Assembly (NCBI GenBank): GCA_963702175.1 | Contig: OY969721.1 | Coordinates: 1,426,001 to 1,490,000 of the forward strand | Length of the DNA stretch: 64,000 nucleotides | From: VRUE01 sp963702175 | GTDB taxonomy: Bacteria; Actinomycetota; Thermoleophilia; Solirubrobacterales; 70-9 | Reading direction: 5' to 3' | Shown here: positions 9,107 to 16,198 of the stretch, piece after piece | Position numbering within the stretch: position 1 is the first letter of the stretch | Layout of the letters: each line of letters opens with the position of its first letter | The notes under the pieces: model-generated | The model's input: the letters and a program-made list of their open reading frames with translations, nothing else | Databases searched by the model: none | Told to the model about the DNA's origin: nothing | Position numbers and translations under genes: made by a program

Positions 9107-10495
9107 ATGCCACAGGTAGGAGGAGACACGGCATCCCAGCTGCTGCCGGCCTTTTGGCCGGTATCCGACCAGCATGCCGTCGACCATGTCGCGCTCGACG
9201 CCGAGCCGCCGTCGAACTCCGACGAGGTGCTGCCGCTGCTGCTCAGGCTCGCCTCGCTGAGCGACGCGATGCGCCAGCTCCAGACTGCCGACGGCGCGAT
9301 CGTCTCGGAGCGCGCCGCCGACGCGCTGAAGGAGGAGATGGTCGAGAGCCTGAGCGAGCTGGCGGGCCTCGTCGACGAGGAGAGCGCCGCGATGGTCCGC
9401 CTCCGCGCCGACGCCCTCGCCGGACGAACGAGCTCCAAGGACGCCACCCTGGAGATCGCCGCGGAGAAAATGGCGCCGCCGCTGGAGATCGTCTGCGGCC
9501 CGCTCTGCACCTGGCGCCCGAAGACAAGGGTGGGCTTGCACTCGTTCCTCGCCGCAGCCCGCAACGACGGGCAGCAGGAGATTTTGGACGCGCTCGACGA
9601 CTCGCTGGAGGAGGCACTCGGCGACCTGCGCCGCGATCTCAACACGCCCGGCTTGAAGGTCGCCTTCGAGCTGCCCTTCAATGTCACCGACCTGATCGTC
9701 TCCGCCGGCGAGGCGGCCGGCCATCCCAAGCACTTCGCCTACTTCCTGCCCGAGGACGAAGGAGTCGACGAGCTTCCCCTCGAGGAACAGCGCACTCTCT
9801 ACCTGCGCAACGTCCACCTCGAGCGCTACTCGCAGATCACGGTGCCGCTCGCCGGGGCCCTGCTCGACGGCCCTCTGCAGCCAGGGGACGTGCCGATCGA
9901 GGCGACGCTGATGCCCTGGATCCGCGGCCACGACCACGGCCACAACCTGGTCCTCCCCGAGACCGACTACAGCTGGCGGGAAGACCTCGGCCTTGAGCCC
10001 TTCATGGCTCTGCAGGAGGCGATCGCCGACGTCTACGGCTTCCTGATGATCGTCACCGAGCCGTGGCGGCGCATCTCCGGCGCCAGCCGCCTGCAGATGT
10101 GCGCGACCCACATCGCCGAGGTCCTGCATTACCTGCGACGGGGGCCGTGGCATTACGGCGACGCCGGCGCCGCCTACGTCGAACTCAGCTTCCTCGCCGA
10201 GAACGGCTTCATCGAGGTCGACGGCAAGGGGCGAGTCAGCTGGACCGAGGATGAGCTCTGCCGCGGCATGACCGAGCTGGCCAGAGCTCTTACCGAGTCG
10301 ACGGTCGCCGCCACCGACGCGGGCCCCTCACGCGAGTTCTTCAATCGCTACGGCTGGCCCGAGGACGTGCCCGGTGGCGAAGCGATCGACACGCCCGCGG
10401 GGCGGATCTCGACGGCGATCCGCGAGGAACTGGCCCATGTGCCGACCTCGATCGCCTTCTACCGCACCGGCACGCCGCACGGCGCTGCAGCCTGA
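9107..10495 (+). CDS. Uncharacterised protein with an HDHGH motif, possible metalloenzyme
   Basis: A 462-residue soluble protein from ATG 9107; a TTG at 9092 is in frame and less likely. I do not recognise the family. The C-terminal half contains WIRGHDHGHNLV (HDHGH about residues 275-279) followed about 25 residues later by ALQEAIADVYGF. A His cluster followed by a Glu/Asp helix is reminiscent of zinc peptidases, but the spacing matches no family I can name. It diverges from the mutase gene over a 92-nt spacer containing the palindrome CTCAA-GAT-TTGAG. Confidence 0.75.
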   Translation: MPQVGGDTASQLLPAFWPVSDQHAVDHVALDAEPPSNSDEVLPLLLRLASLSDAMRQLQTADGAIVSERAADALKEEMVESLSELAGLVDEESAAMVRLRADALAGRTSSKDATLEIAAEKMAPPLEIVCGPLCTWRPKTRVGLHSFLAAARNDGQQEILDALDDSLEEALGDLRRDLNTPGLKVAFELPFNVTDLIVSAGEAAGHPKHFAYFLPEDEGVDELPLEEQRTLYLRNVHLERYSQITVPLAGALLDGPLQPGDVPIEATLMPWIRGHDHGHNLVLPETDYSWREDLGLEPFMALQEAIADVYGFLMIVTEPWRRISGASRLQMCATHIAEVLHYLRRGPWHYGDAGAAYVELSFLAENGFIEVDGKGRVSWTEDELCRGMTELARALTESTVAATDAGPSREFFNRYGWPEDVPGGEAIDTPAGRISTAIREELAHVPTSIAFYRTGTPHGAAA

Positions 10496-10500
10496 GCTGG

Positions 10501-10523
10501 GCGCTCCTCTAGAGGAGGAGCGC
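10501..10523. terminator. Bidirectional terminator hairpin
   Basis: GCGCTCCTC (10501-10509) pairs with GAGGAGCGC (10515-10523) around a 5-nt loop, exactly between two convergent stop codons. There is no long T-run on either side, so it may act mainly as an mRNA end structure. Confidence 0.6.
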
Positions 10524-11470
10524 TAGTCCGAGGCGCCGACGAGGCGCTCGACGCCGGACTGGTCGATCGTCCGTCGCAAGCCCTCGCGCAACTCGACCTT
10601 CGGCTCCCAGCCGAGCAGGTCGCGGGCGCGACTGATGTCGGGGCGGCGCTGCTGCGGGTCGTCGACCGGCAGCGCCCCGAAGACGATCTCCGAGCGTGAC
10701 TCGGTCACCTCGATCACCGTCTTCGCCAGCTCCAGCAGGGTGAACTCGTCAGGGTTGCCGACGTTGACCGGTGAGTGCACGTCGGACTCGGCGAGAGCGA
10801 TGATGCCGCTGATCAGATCGTCGACGAAGCAGAAGCTGCGGGTCTGCTCGCCGTCGCCGAACACGGTCAGCGGGCGATCCTGGAGCGCCTGGCGGAAGAA
10901 GGTCGGGATCGCGCGGCCGTCATGGGCGCGCATCCGCGAGCCGTAGGTGTTGAAGATGCGGACGATCGAGGTGTCGACGCCCTGCTGGCGGTGGTAGGCC
11001 ATGGTCAGCGCCTCGGCGTAGCGCTTGGCCTCGTCGTAGACGCCGCGGGGGCCGATCGGGTTGACGTGCCCCCAGTAGTCCTCGGTCTGCGGGTGGACCT
11101 GGGGGTCTCCGTAGACCTCGCTGGTCGAGGCGAGCAGGAAGCGGGCGCGCTTGAACTTGGCCAGGCCGAGCATGTGGTGGGTGCCGTGCGAGCCGACCTT
11201 GAGCGTGTGCAGCGGCAGACGCAGGTAGTCGATCGGACTGGCCGGCGAGGCGAGGTGGTAGACGAAGTCGACCTGCTCGGGGACGTCGACGAACTCGGTG
11301 ATGTCGACGTTGCGGAACTCGAAGGCGGAGTCGCGGATGTGCTCGATGTTCTGCAGCGAGCCCGTCTCCAGGTTGTCGATGCAGATGACCTTGTGCTCAT
11401 CGCCGAGCAGTCGCTCGCAGAGGTGGGAGCCGAGGAAGCCGGCGCCGCCGGTGACCACACAGGTGCTCAT
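10523..11470 (-). CDS. uxs: UDP-glucuronate decarboxylase (UDP-xylose synthase), extended SDR
   Basis: A 315-residue extended short-chain dehydrogenase. It has the NAD motif GGAGFLGSHL at the N-terminus, the family segment HLASPASPIDYLRLPLHTLK, the active-site STSEVYGDPQVHPQTEDYWG, and the catalytic Tyr-Lys pair in YDEAKRYAE. RIFNTYGSRM and DDLISGI follow. The reaction is oxidation and decarboxylation of UDP-glucuronate to UDP-xylose, which feeds cell-surface glycans. It is a single gene, convergent with the HDHGH gene and divergent from the sigma-factor gene. Confidence 0.88.
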   Translation of the reverse strand: MSTCVVTGGAGFLGSHLCERLLGDEHKVICIDNLETGSLQNIEHIRDSAFEFRNVDITEFVDVPEQVDFVYHLASPASPIDYLRLPLHTLKVGSHGTHHMLGLAKFKRARFLLASTSEVYGDPQVHPQTEDYWGHVNPIGPRGVYDEAKRYAEALTMAYHRQQGVDTSIVRIFNTYGSRMRAHDGRAIPTFFRQALQDRPLTVFGDGEQTRSFCFVDDLISGIIALAESDVHSPVNVGNPDEFTLLELAKTVIEVTESRSEIVFGALPVDDPQQRRPDISRARDLLGWEPKVELREGLRRTIDQSGVERLVGASD

Positions 11471-11634
11471 CGTCGCCGGATGCTACCGGCCTCGTCCGCC
11501 ACCGACCCCGAGCCCGGATTTGTGCAATTTCCGATCTTCGGGCCCAGTCAACCGTCCAAATGGGGGGAGAGAACGTGCCGAAAGCGTCATCAAACCGACA
11601 TGTTTCTGCAACGTAAGCGGAGCGGGAGACCTCG

Positions 11635-12807
11635 TTGAGACTGGCTGGGGAGGAGACAGACGACAACGCGACGCGCAAGTGCGCGGCGGTGGAGATCCTC
11701 AGCCGCTACGAGCCGGCGCTGCGGCGAACGGCTCGGCGCTACTCGCTCTGCGCCGAGGACGCGGAGGACGCCTTTCAGCGAGCCCTGGAGATCCTCTTGA
11801 CCAAGGCGCCCACCACCGATCCGCGTGAGCTGATCCGCTGGACCCAGACCGTGACCAAGCACGAGGCCCTGGCCGTGCGCCGCAGCCGCGAGCGAACGAT
11901 GGGGCGGTTCGTCCAGCCGCCAGGCGACGGGGAGCAGGTCGATTGGGTGGCGCTCATTCCCGCCAGAGGTGACGGTCCGGACGAGCAGGCAGAGCGAGAG
12001 GAGGCGATTGCCCGCAGCCGCGAGGCCCTACGGGCGCTGAAGCCGGCCGAGCGACGGGCCCTGGGCCTTCTCGCCAGCGGCTGCTCCTACGCCGAGATCG
12101 CCCGGATCACCGAATTCAGCCCCACAAAGGTCAATCGCAGCATCGCCGAGGGGCGCGAGCGGTTCCGCCGCTTTCTGGCCGGCAGTGAGGACGGCAGCCG
12201 CTGCACCGAGCTGCGGCCGCTGCTCTCGGTCTTCTGCGACGGCGAAGCCGACCCCGCGCAAGCAATCGCTGTGCGTGAACACCTGCGCGCCTGCGGGCCC
12301 TGCCGCGCAGCCATGCGGGCATACCGAGCCACACCCCGCGCGGTCGCGGCCCTGGCGCCGCCGCCGTTCGCGCTGGGCGCCTTGCTCGAGCGGGCACACG
12401 CGGTCGTCGCCAAGCTGACCGCGACGACGAAGGCGGCCGCCATCAGCGCCGGGACCGCGACGGTCGGCACGGCCTGCGTCGTAACCGGGGTCGCCCCTGC
12501 CCCGTTCTCCTCGGCGGGCGAGGACCCGCCGCCCGCGATAGAGCGAGGCGCCGACCGACAGGTGGGAGTCGCGAGTCCCGTCGCCGGCAAAGCTGGGACG
12601 CGACGACAAGCGAAACAGCCCCAGCGGAGAACGCCGCGCGAGCGGACCAGCGGCGAAGCGGCGCTCAGCAGCGAACCCGCCCCGGTCGAATACGCGCCTG
12701 CACCAGAAGCGGCGCCGGCGCCGGCCCTCGAACCAGCGCCCGAACCGACTCCGGCGCCACCGCCCAGCTCGCCGAGCGGCGCCGCCGCCGGGGAGTTCGG
12801 TCCGTGA
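11635..12807 (+). CDS. ECF-type sigma factor fused to a zinc-finger anti-sigma-like domain and transmembrane tail
   Basis: A 390-residue protein starting at TTG 11635 behind a GGGAG element. Residues 20-90 form a sigma region 2 (LRRTARRYSLCAEDAEDAFQ) and 135-185 a region 4 helix-turn-helix (LGLLASGCSYAEIARITEF). Residues 187-230 resemble the zf-HC2 anti-sigma fold, with HLRACGPC giving the HxxxCxxC zinc signature. A hydrophobic stretch follows at about 255-285 (AAAISAGTATVGTACVVTGV), then a long Pro/Ala/Glu tail. Sigma factor, inhibitor and membrane anchor are thus one chain. The stop overlaps the next gene's GTG by 4 nt, so the secreted Ig-like protein is translationally coupled. Confidence 0.82.
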   Translation: MRLAGEETDDNATRKCAAVEILSRYEPALRRTARRYSLCAEDAEDAFQRALEILLTKAPTTDPRELIRWTQTVTKHEALAVRRSRERTMGRFVQPPGDGEQVDWVALIPARGDGPDEQAEREEAIARSREALRALKPAERRALGLLASGCSYAEIARITEFSPTKVNRSIAEGRERFRRFLAGSEDGSRCTELRPLLSVFCDGEADPAQAIAVREHLRACGPCRAAMRAYRATPRAVAALAPPPFALGALLERAHAVVAKLTATTKAAAISAGTATVGTACVVTGVAPAPFSSAGEDPPPAIERGADRQVGVASPVAGKAGTRRQAKQPQRRTPRERTSGEAALSSEPAPVEYAPAPEAAPAPALEPAPEPTPAPPPSSPSGAAAGEFGP

Positions 12808-14780
12808 ACGGCCGGCGCTTGACCTTGCTGGCGCTGTTCGCGGTCGCCATGCAGGCGCAGGCAGCGAGTGCCGCACCATGCCCCAGCGATCCGGCGCAGA
12901 GGCTGAGGCCCTGCGAGTTCGAAGTCGTCGGGGGCGAGGAGACATGGCGCCCCGACAGCCTCTTCAACCTGAACTGGCGCAACCCCCCACAGGGCGGCGC
13001 GCCGCCGGTCACCGCCGTCCACTACCGGGTCCTCGATGCCTCGCTGCAGGTGGTGCGAGAGAACAGCATCGACCGGGCGGCGGAGACACTGGAAGTCTTC
13101 GTGCCCACGGTCCCCGGCGTCTACACGGTCGAGGTGCGGTTGGAGGACGCAGCCGGAAACCTTGGCCCGGCGGCGACGGCCAGCCTGCGCTTCGACAACT
13201 CTCGTCCCGGACGGGTCGAGCCGCTGCCGAGCGCCGACTGGATCGGCAGGACGGACCTCCCCTACGCCCTTCGCCTCTCCCGCCCAACGGGGCCGGAGCC
13301 GATCTCGGGCATTAGCGGCTACGCGATCGCGATCGATCGCGACCCTTGCTTGGCGACGGATCGCTGTACCGCGGCAGAGACGTCGTTGCGCGGTGGCCGG
13401 GAAGACGACACGCTGCTGCTCTCCGACCTGCCGGAGGGAACCAGCTACGCACACGCAGTGGCCGTGTCGGGAGCGGGAATTGGGTCGGCGAGCGTCGGCC
13501 GCACCGCGCTCCGGGTCGACACAACCGCTCCGCTGACGACTCTGAGCGGTGTACCGAGCGGCTGGACCGACCGCACGGTCGAGCTGCTGGCGATCGCGAG
13601 CGACACCGCCTCGGGGATGACTCCGACGGGGGCGGCCGGACCCTTCACGGCGATCCGCATCGACGGCGGCGCCCCGATCGCCGTCTCCGGCGACTCGGTG
13701 CGGGCCAGGGTGATCGGCGCCGGCGTCCACACCGTCGTCCACTACGCGCGCGACGCCGCCGGCAACGTCGACGACGGAGGCGAAGCGAACGGTTCGCCGA
13801 ATCCTCCTCCCGCTTCGGCGACGGTGCGGATCGATCCCGAGCCTCCGCGCGTCGTCTTCTCCGGCGCTCAGGATCCCGCTGACCCGGAGGCGATCGAGGC
13901 GAGGGTTCTCGACTCTCTGTCAGGACCGAGTCGGCAACGTGGTCGGATCGAAGTGCGACGAGCGGGCTCAGGCGACCGGTTCAAGCCGCTGCCGACGAGC
14001 GTCGAGGACGGCGAGCTACGTGCCCGCTGGGAATCGGAGTCCTACCCGCCGGGGCCGTACGAGTTCCGCGCGACCGGGTTTGACCTGGCGGGAAACGAGG
14101 CGACAACTCTGTCGCGGCCGAACGGCTCGCGGATGGTCCTCTCGGCCCCACTGAAGGGGGCGACCGAGCTCCGCGTGCGCCTCGGCGAGCACCGGTCGGC
14201 GCGCCTCGGCCGGGGCGGTGCCGTACTCCGGGGACAGCTGAGCAGTGGGCGCGGGCGCCCGCTGGCGGGGATGGCCGTGCGCGTGATCGAGCGCTTCGAT
14301 TCTGGCGCCGCCCAGGACAGGCAGATCTTGACGGTGAGGACCGATCAAGGCGGCGCCTTCGCCCTTCATCTTCCGCCGGGGCCCTCTCGCGAGATAGTTG
14401 CCACCTTCGCCGGAACGACGACCCTCGCCCGCTCGCAGAGCGACCCCATCCGGCTCAGTGTCCCCGGCGCGGTCAGGATGAAGACCTCGAAGGCGGTGGC
14501 GCAGGTCGGCGGCAGGCCGGTCGTCTTCAGCGGCCGCGTCGCGGGGGAGATCCCACCCGGCGGCAAGTACGTGCAGCTCCAGTTCCGGCTGCCGCGCCTG
14601 CCCTGGGCTGAGTTCCGCACGGTCCGGACCGACGCTCACGGCCGCTTTCGCTACGCCTATCGCTTCAGCGACGACGACAGCCGCGGCGTGCGCTTCGAGT
14701 TCCGCGCCTTCGCCCCGGCGCAGGACGACTGGCCCTACGAGCCAGCGGGCTCGCGGCCAGTCGCCGTCAGGGGACTCTGA
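12804..14780 (+). CDS. Secreted multidomain Ig/CNA-B-like surface protein
   Basis: A 658-residue protein starting at GTG 12804, overlapping the sigma gene by 4 nt. The signal peptide is residues 1-23 (LTLLALFAVAMQAQAASA). The rest is a chain of beta-sandwich-like modules. Several end in bacterial Ig-like phrases (YTVEVRLEDAAGNLGPAATA, HTVVHYARDAAGNVDDGG, YEFRATGFDLAGNE). A C-terminal pair of modules has the RTDQGGAFALHLPPG and RTDAHGRFRYAYRFSDDDSR signatures of carboxypeptidase-regulatory/CNA-B folds. There is no sortase signal and no catalytic motif. Because it is coupled to a membrane-tethered sigma factor it may be a target or partner of that regulator. Confidence 0.78.
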   Translation: MNGRRLTLLALFAVAMQAQAASAAPCPSDPAQRLRPCEFEVVGGEETWRPDSLFNLNWRNPPQGGAPPVTAVHYRVLDASLQVVRENSIDRAAETLEVFVPTVPGVYTVEVRLEDAAGNLGPAATASLRFDNSRPGRVEPLPSADWIGRTDLPYALRLSRPTGPEPISGISGYAIAIDRDPCLATDRCTAAETSLRGGREDDTLLLSDLPEGTSYAHAVAVSGAGIGSASVGRTALRVDTTAPLTTLSGVPSGWTDRTVELLAIASDTASGMTPTGAAGPFTAIRIDGGAPIAVSGDSVRARVIGAGVHTVVHYARDAAGNVDDGGEANGSPNPPPASATVRIDPEPPRVVFSGAQDPADPEAIEARVLDSLSGPSRQRGRIEVRRAGSGDRFKPLPTSVEDGELRARWESESYPPGPYEFRATGFDLAGNEATTLSRPNGSRMVLSAPLKGATELRVRLGEHRSARLGRGGAVLRGQLSSGRGRPLAGMAVRVIERFDSGAAQDRQILTVRTDQGGAFALHLPPGPSREIVATFAGTTTLARSQSDPIRLSVPGAVRMKTSKAVAQVGGRPVVFSGRVAGEIPPGGKYVQLQFRLPRLPWAEFRTVRTDAHGRFRYAYRFSDDDSRGVRFEFRAFAPAQDDWPYEPAGSRPVAVRGL

Positions 14781-14878
14781 GGGTGTAGGACCAAGCAGGG
14801 GGCCGCGCGCGGCGTAGCGGCAGTACTGCGTACGGCGCGAAGCCGCGCGTGGTTCCCTGCGCCGCGTCCTACGCCCTC
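14779..14878. terminator. Large compound stem-loop between convergent genes
   Basis: GAGGGTGTAGGAC (14779-14791) pairs with GTCCTACGCCCTC (14866-14878), with one mismatch. Inner pairs are GCAGGG/CCCTGC and CGCGCGGC/GCCGCGCG, around the central palindrome GCAGTACTGC. The outer arms touch the stop codons of both convergent genes, so each mRNA would end in the same hairpin. Confidence 0.7.
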
Positions 14879-15249
14879 AGCTGGTCGACGAGGTCTTGGG
14901 CGCGTGAGGTCTGAGCCTCGATCGCCTTGCGGACGCGCTGCTCAACCTCGTCGCGGTTGCGCTTGAGGTTGGTCGTGGCTTTGCGACGGGCGGTGGAGCC
15001 GCGGCGCTCGGTGCGCTTCAGCGTGCGCCGCAGCTGCGTCCGGTAGGCCTTCAGCTGTTTGTCGGCCCCGCTGCGGCCGGTGAAGGGCTCGACCAAGTCG
15101 GTGATCCGGTCGGTGGCGCCGAGGACGACGCCGACCGGAAGGTCGACGACGGTTTCAGCGACCGTGAGGGCCTGATTCGAGCCCTTGGCGGTCGTTTTGG
15201 CGGTCTTCGCGCCGTTGGAGTTTGCCTTCGTCTTGCTCTCAGTTGCCAT
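14869..15249 (-). CDS. Small basic Lys/Arg/Ala-rich protein behind LexA-type boxes
   Basis: A 126-residue protein. The N-terminal 25 residues are Lys/Ala/Thr rich (KTKANSNGAKTAKTTAKG), like the tails of histone-H1-like proteins. A less polar middle follows (LTVAETVVDLPVGVVLGATD), then a very basic helical C-terminal half (RTQLRRTLKRTERRGSTARR) ending in a coiled coil. It could be a nucleoid-associated protein or a surface heparin-binding-type protein; the sequence does not decide. Two CGAAC-N4-GTTC boxes lie 54-82 nt upstream, which suggests DNA-damage control. No catalytic motif is visible. Confidence 0.7.
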   Translation of the reverse strand: MATESKTKANSNGAKTAKTTAKGSNQALTVAETVVDLPVGVVLGATDRITDLVEPFTGRSGADKQLKAYRTQLRRTLKRTERRGSTARRKATTNLKRNRDEVEQRVRKAIEAQTSRAQDLVDQLRA

Positions 15250-15301
15250 GGAGATAAGTGTCCTTTGGTCGGGGTCCCTGCCTGGGAGTTCGCGAGTGTA
15301 G

Positions 15302-15331
15302 CGAACATACGTTCTTAGCGAACACGTGTTC
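15302..15331. promoter_or_regulatory. Two tandem LexA (SOS-box-like) operators
   Basis: GAACATACGTTC at 15303-15314 and GAACACGTGTTC at 15320-15331, both preceded by C and spaced 17 bp apart. They match the Gram-positive/actinobacterial LexA consensus CGAAC-N4-GTTC. On the minus strand a TACACT -10-like hexamer follows directly, so bound LexA would cover the promoter of the basic protein gene. The other neighbour only ends here. Confidence 0.72.
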
Positions 15332-15363
15332 TAAACCGACAGCTCCGGCCAGTTACAGCGAGC

Positions 15364-16179
15364 TCAGGCTTGTGCGTCGCGGAGGGTCGCCAGCGCCCGC
15401 TCCCCGCAGGCGGCGGCGATCGGGTAGCGGGCGTCGAGGCCGAGTGAGGCCTCGCTGAGCGCGAGGTCGCCGAAGGCAACGGCGCCGCCGGCCTCACGCA
15501 CGATCAGCTGGGCGGCGGCCGCGTCGACCGAGCGGCAGGGACGGAGGCTGAGCATCGCGTCGAAGCGGCCCGCGCCGACGTAGGCGGCGGTGATCGCGAT
15601 CGAACCCACCACGCGCAGGCGGTAGACGCTGCCGGCGAGGGCTTTCAGGGTTGGTAGCGCCCACTCGGGCTCCGCCGCCTCGACGCCGAGGACCTCCAGG
15701 CGCTCGCCCTCAGCGGCGACTCGGATCGGCTCGCCGGCCAACGTCGCGCCCTCGCCGCGCCGCGCGACGAACTCCTCGCCGGCGCCGAAGTCGTGGACGA
15801 AGCCCAGCTCGACGTCCGCCATCGACGGGCCCGACGCCACGGCGACGCTGAGGCTGTGCGAGGGGATCGTGCGGCGGGCGTTGAGCGAGCCGTCGATCGG
15901 GTCGATCACGATCCGCACCGACCCGCCTGAGCCGAACTCGAGCTCGCCGCGCTCCTCGGAGACGGCGACGAAGGAGGCGCCGTCCCGCTCGAGCGTCTCG
16001 AGCTCGGCGAAGATCGCGTCCTCGCAGCGCCGGTCGATCTCCAGCGTGCGGTCGCCACCCTCGCCGACGCCCTCGTAGACCGTACGCGCCTCGATCCCCC
16101 GGACCTCCTCGAAGATCGCTCGCTGCGCCACAACCGCGCGGCGGCAGAGGCCCAGCCAGTCAGCGGAGAGCGCATCCAC
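15364..16179 (-). CDS. Inositol monophosphatase family phosphatase
   Basis: About 271 residues from a GTG at 16179. The metal-binding motif is present as VIDPIDGSLNARR (family pattern DPxDGxxN), and the second motif is SVDAAAAQLIVREAGGAVAF; the usual Trp of WDxAAG is replaced by Ser. The upstream metal Glu probably lies in FVAVSEERGELEF. The family hydrolyses inositol-1-phosphate, fructose-1,6-bisphosphate or 3'-phosphoadenosine phosphate; the substrate here cannot be chosen. The open frame extends upstream to 16659, but that part is antisense to the helicase gene and is not coding-like. Confidence 0.8.
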   Translation of the reverse strand: MDALSADWLGLCRRAVVAQRAIFEEVRGIEARTVYEGVGEGGDRTLEIDRRCEDAIFAELETLERDGASFVAVSEERGELEFGSGGSVRIVIDPIDGSLNARRTIPSHSLSVAVASGPSMADVELGFVHDFGAGEEFVARRGEGATLAGEPIRVAAEGERLEVLGVEAAEPEWALPTLKALAGSVYRLRVVGSIAITAAYVGAGRFDAMLSLRPCRSVDAAAAQLIVREAGGAVAFGDLALSEASLGLDARYPIAAACGERALATLRDAQA

Positions 16180-16198
16180 AGCGCGGTAGCGTAGAGCG

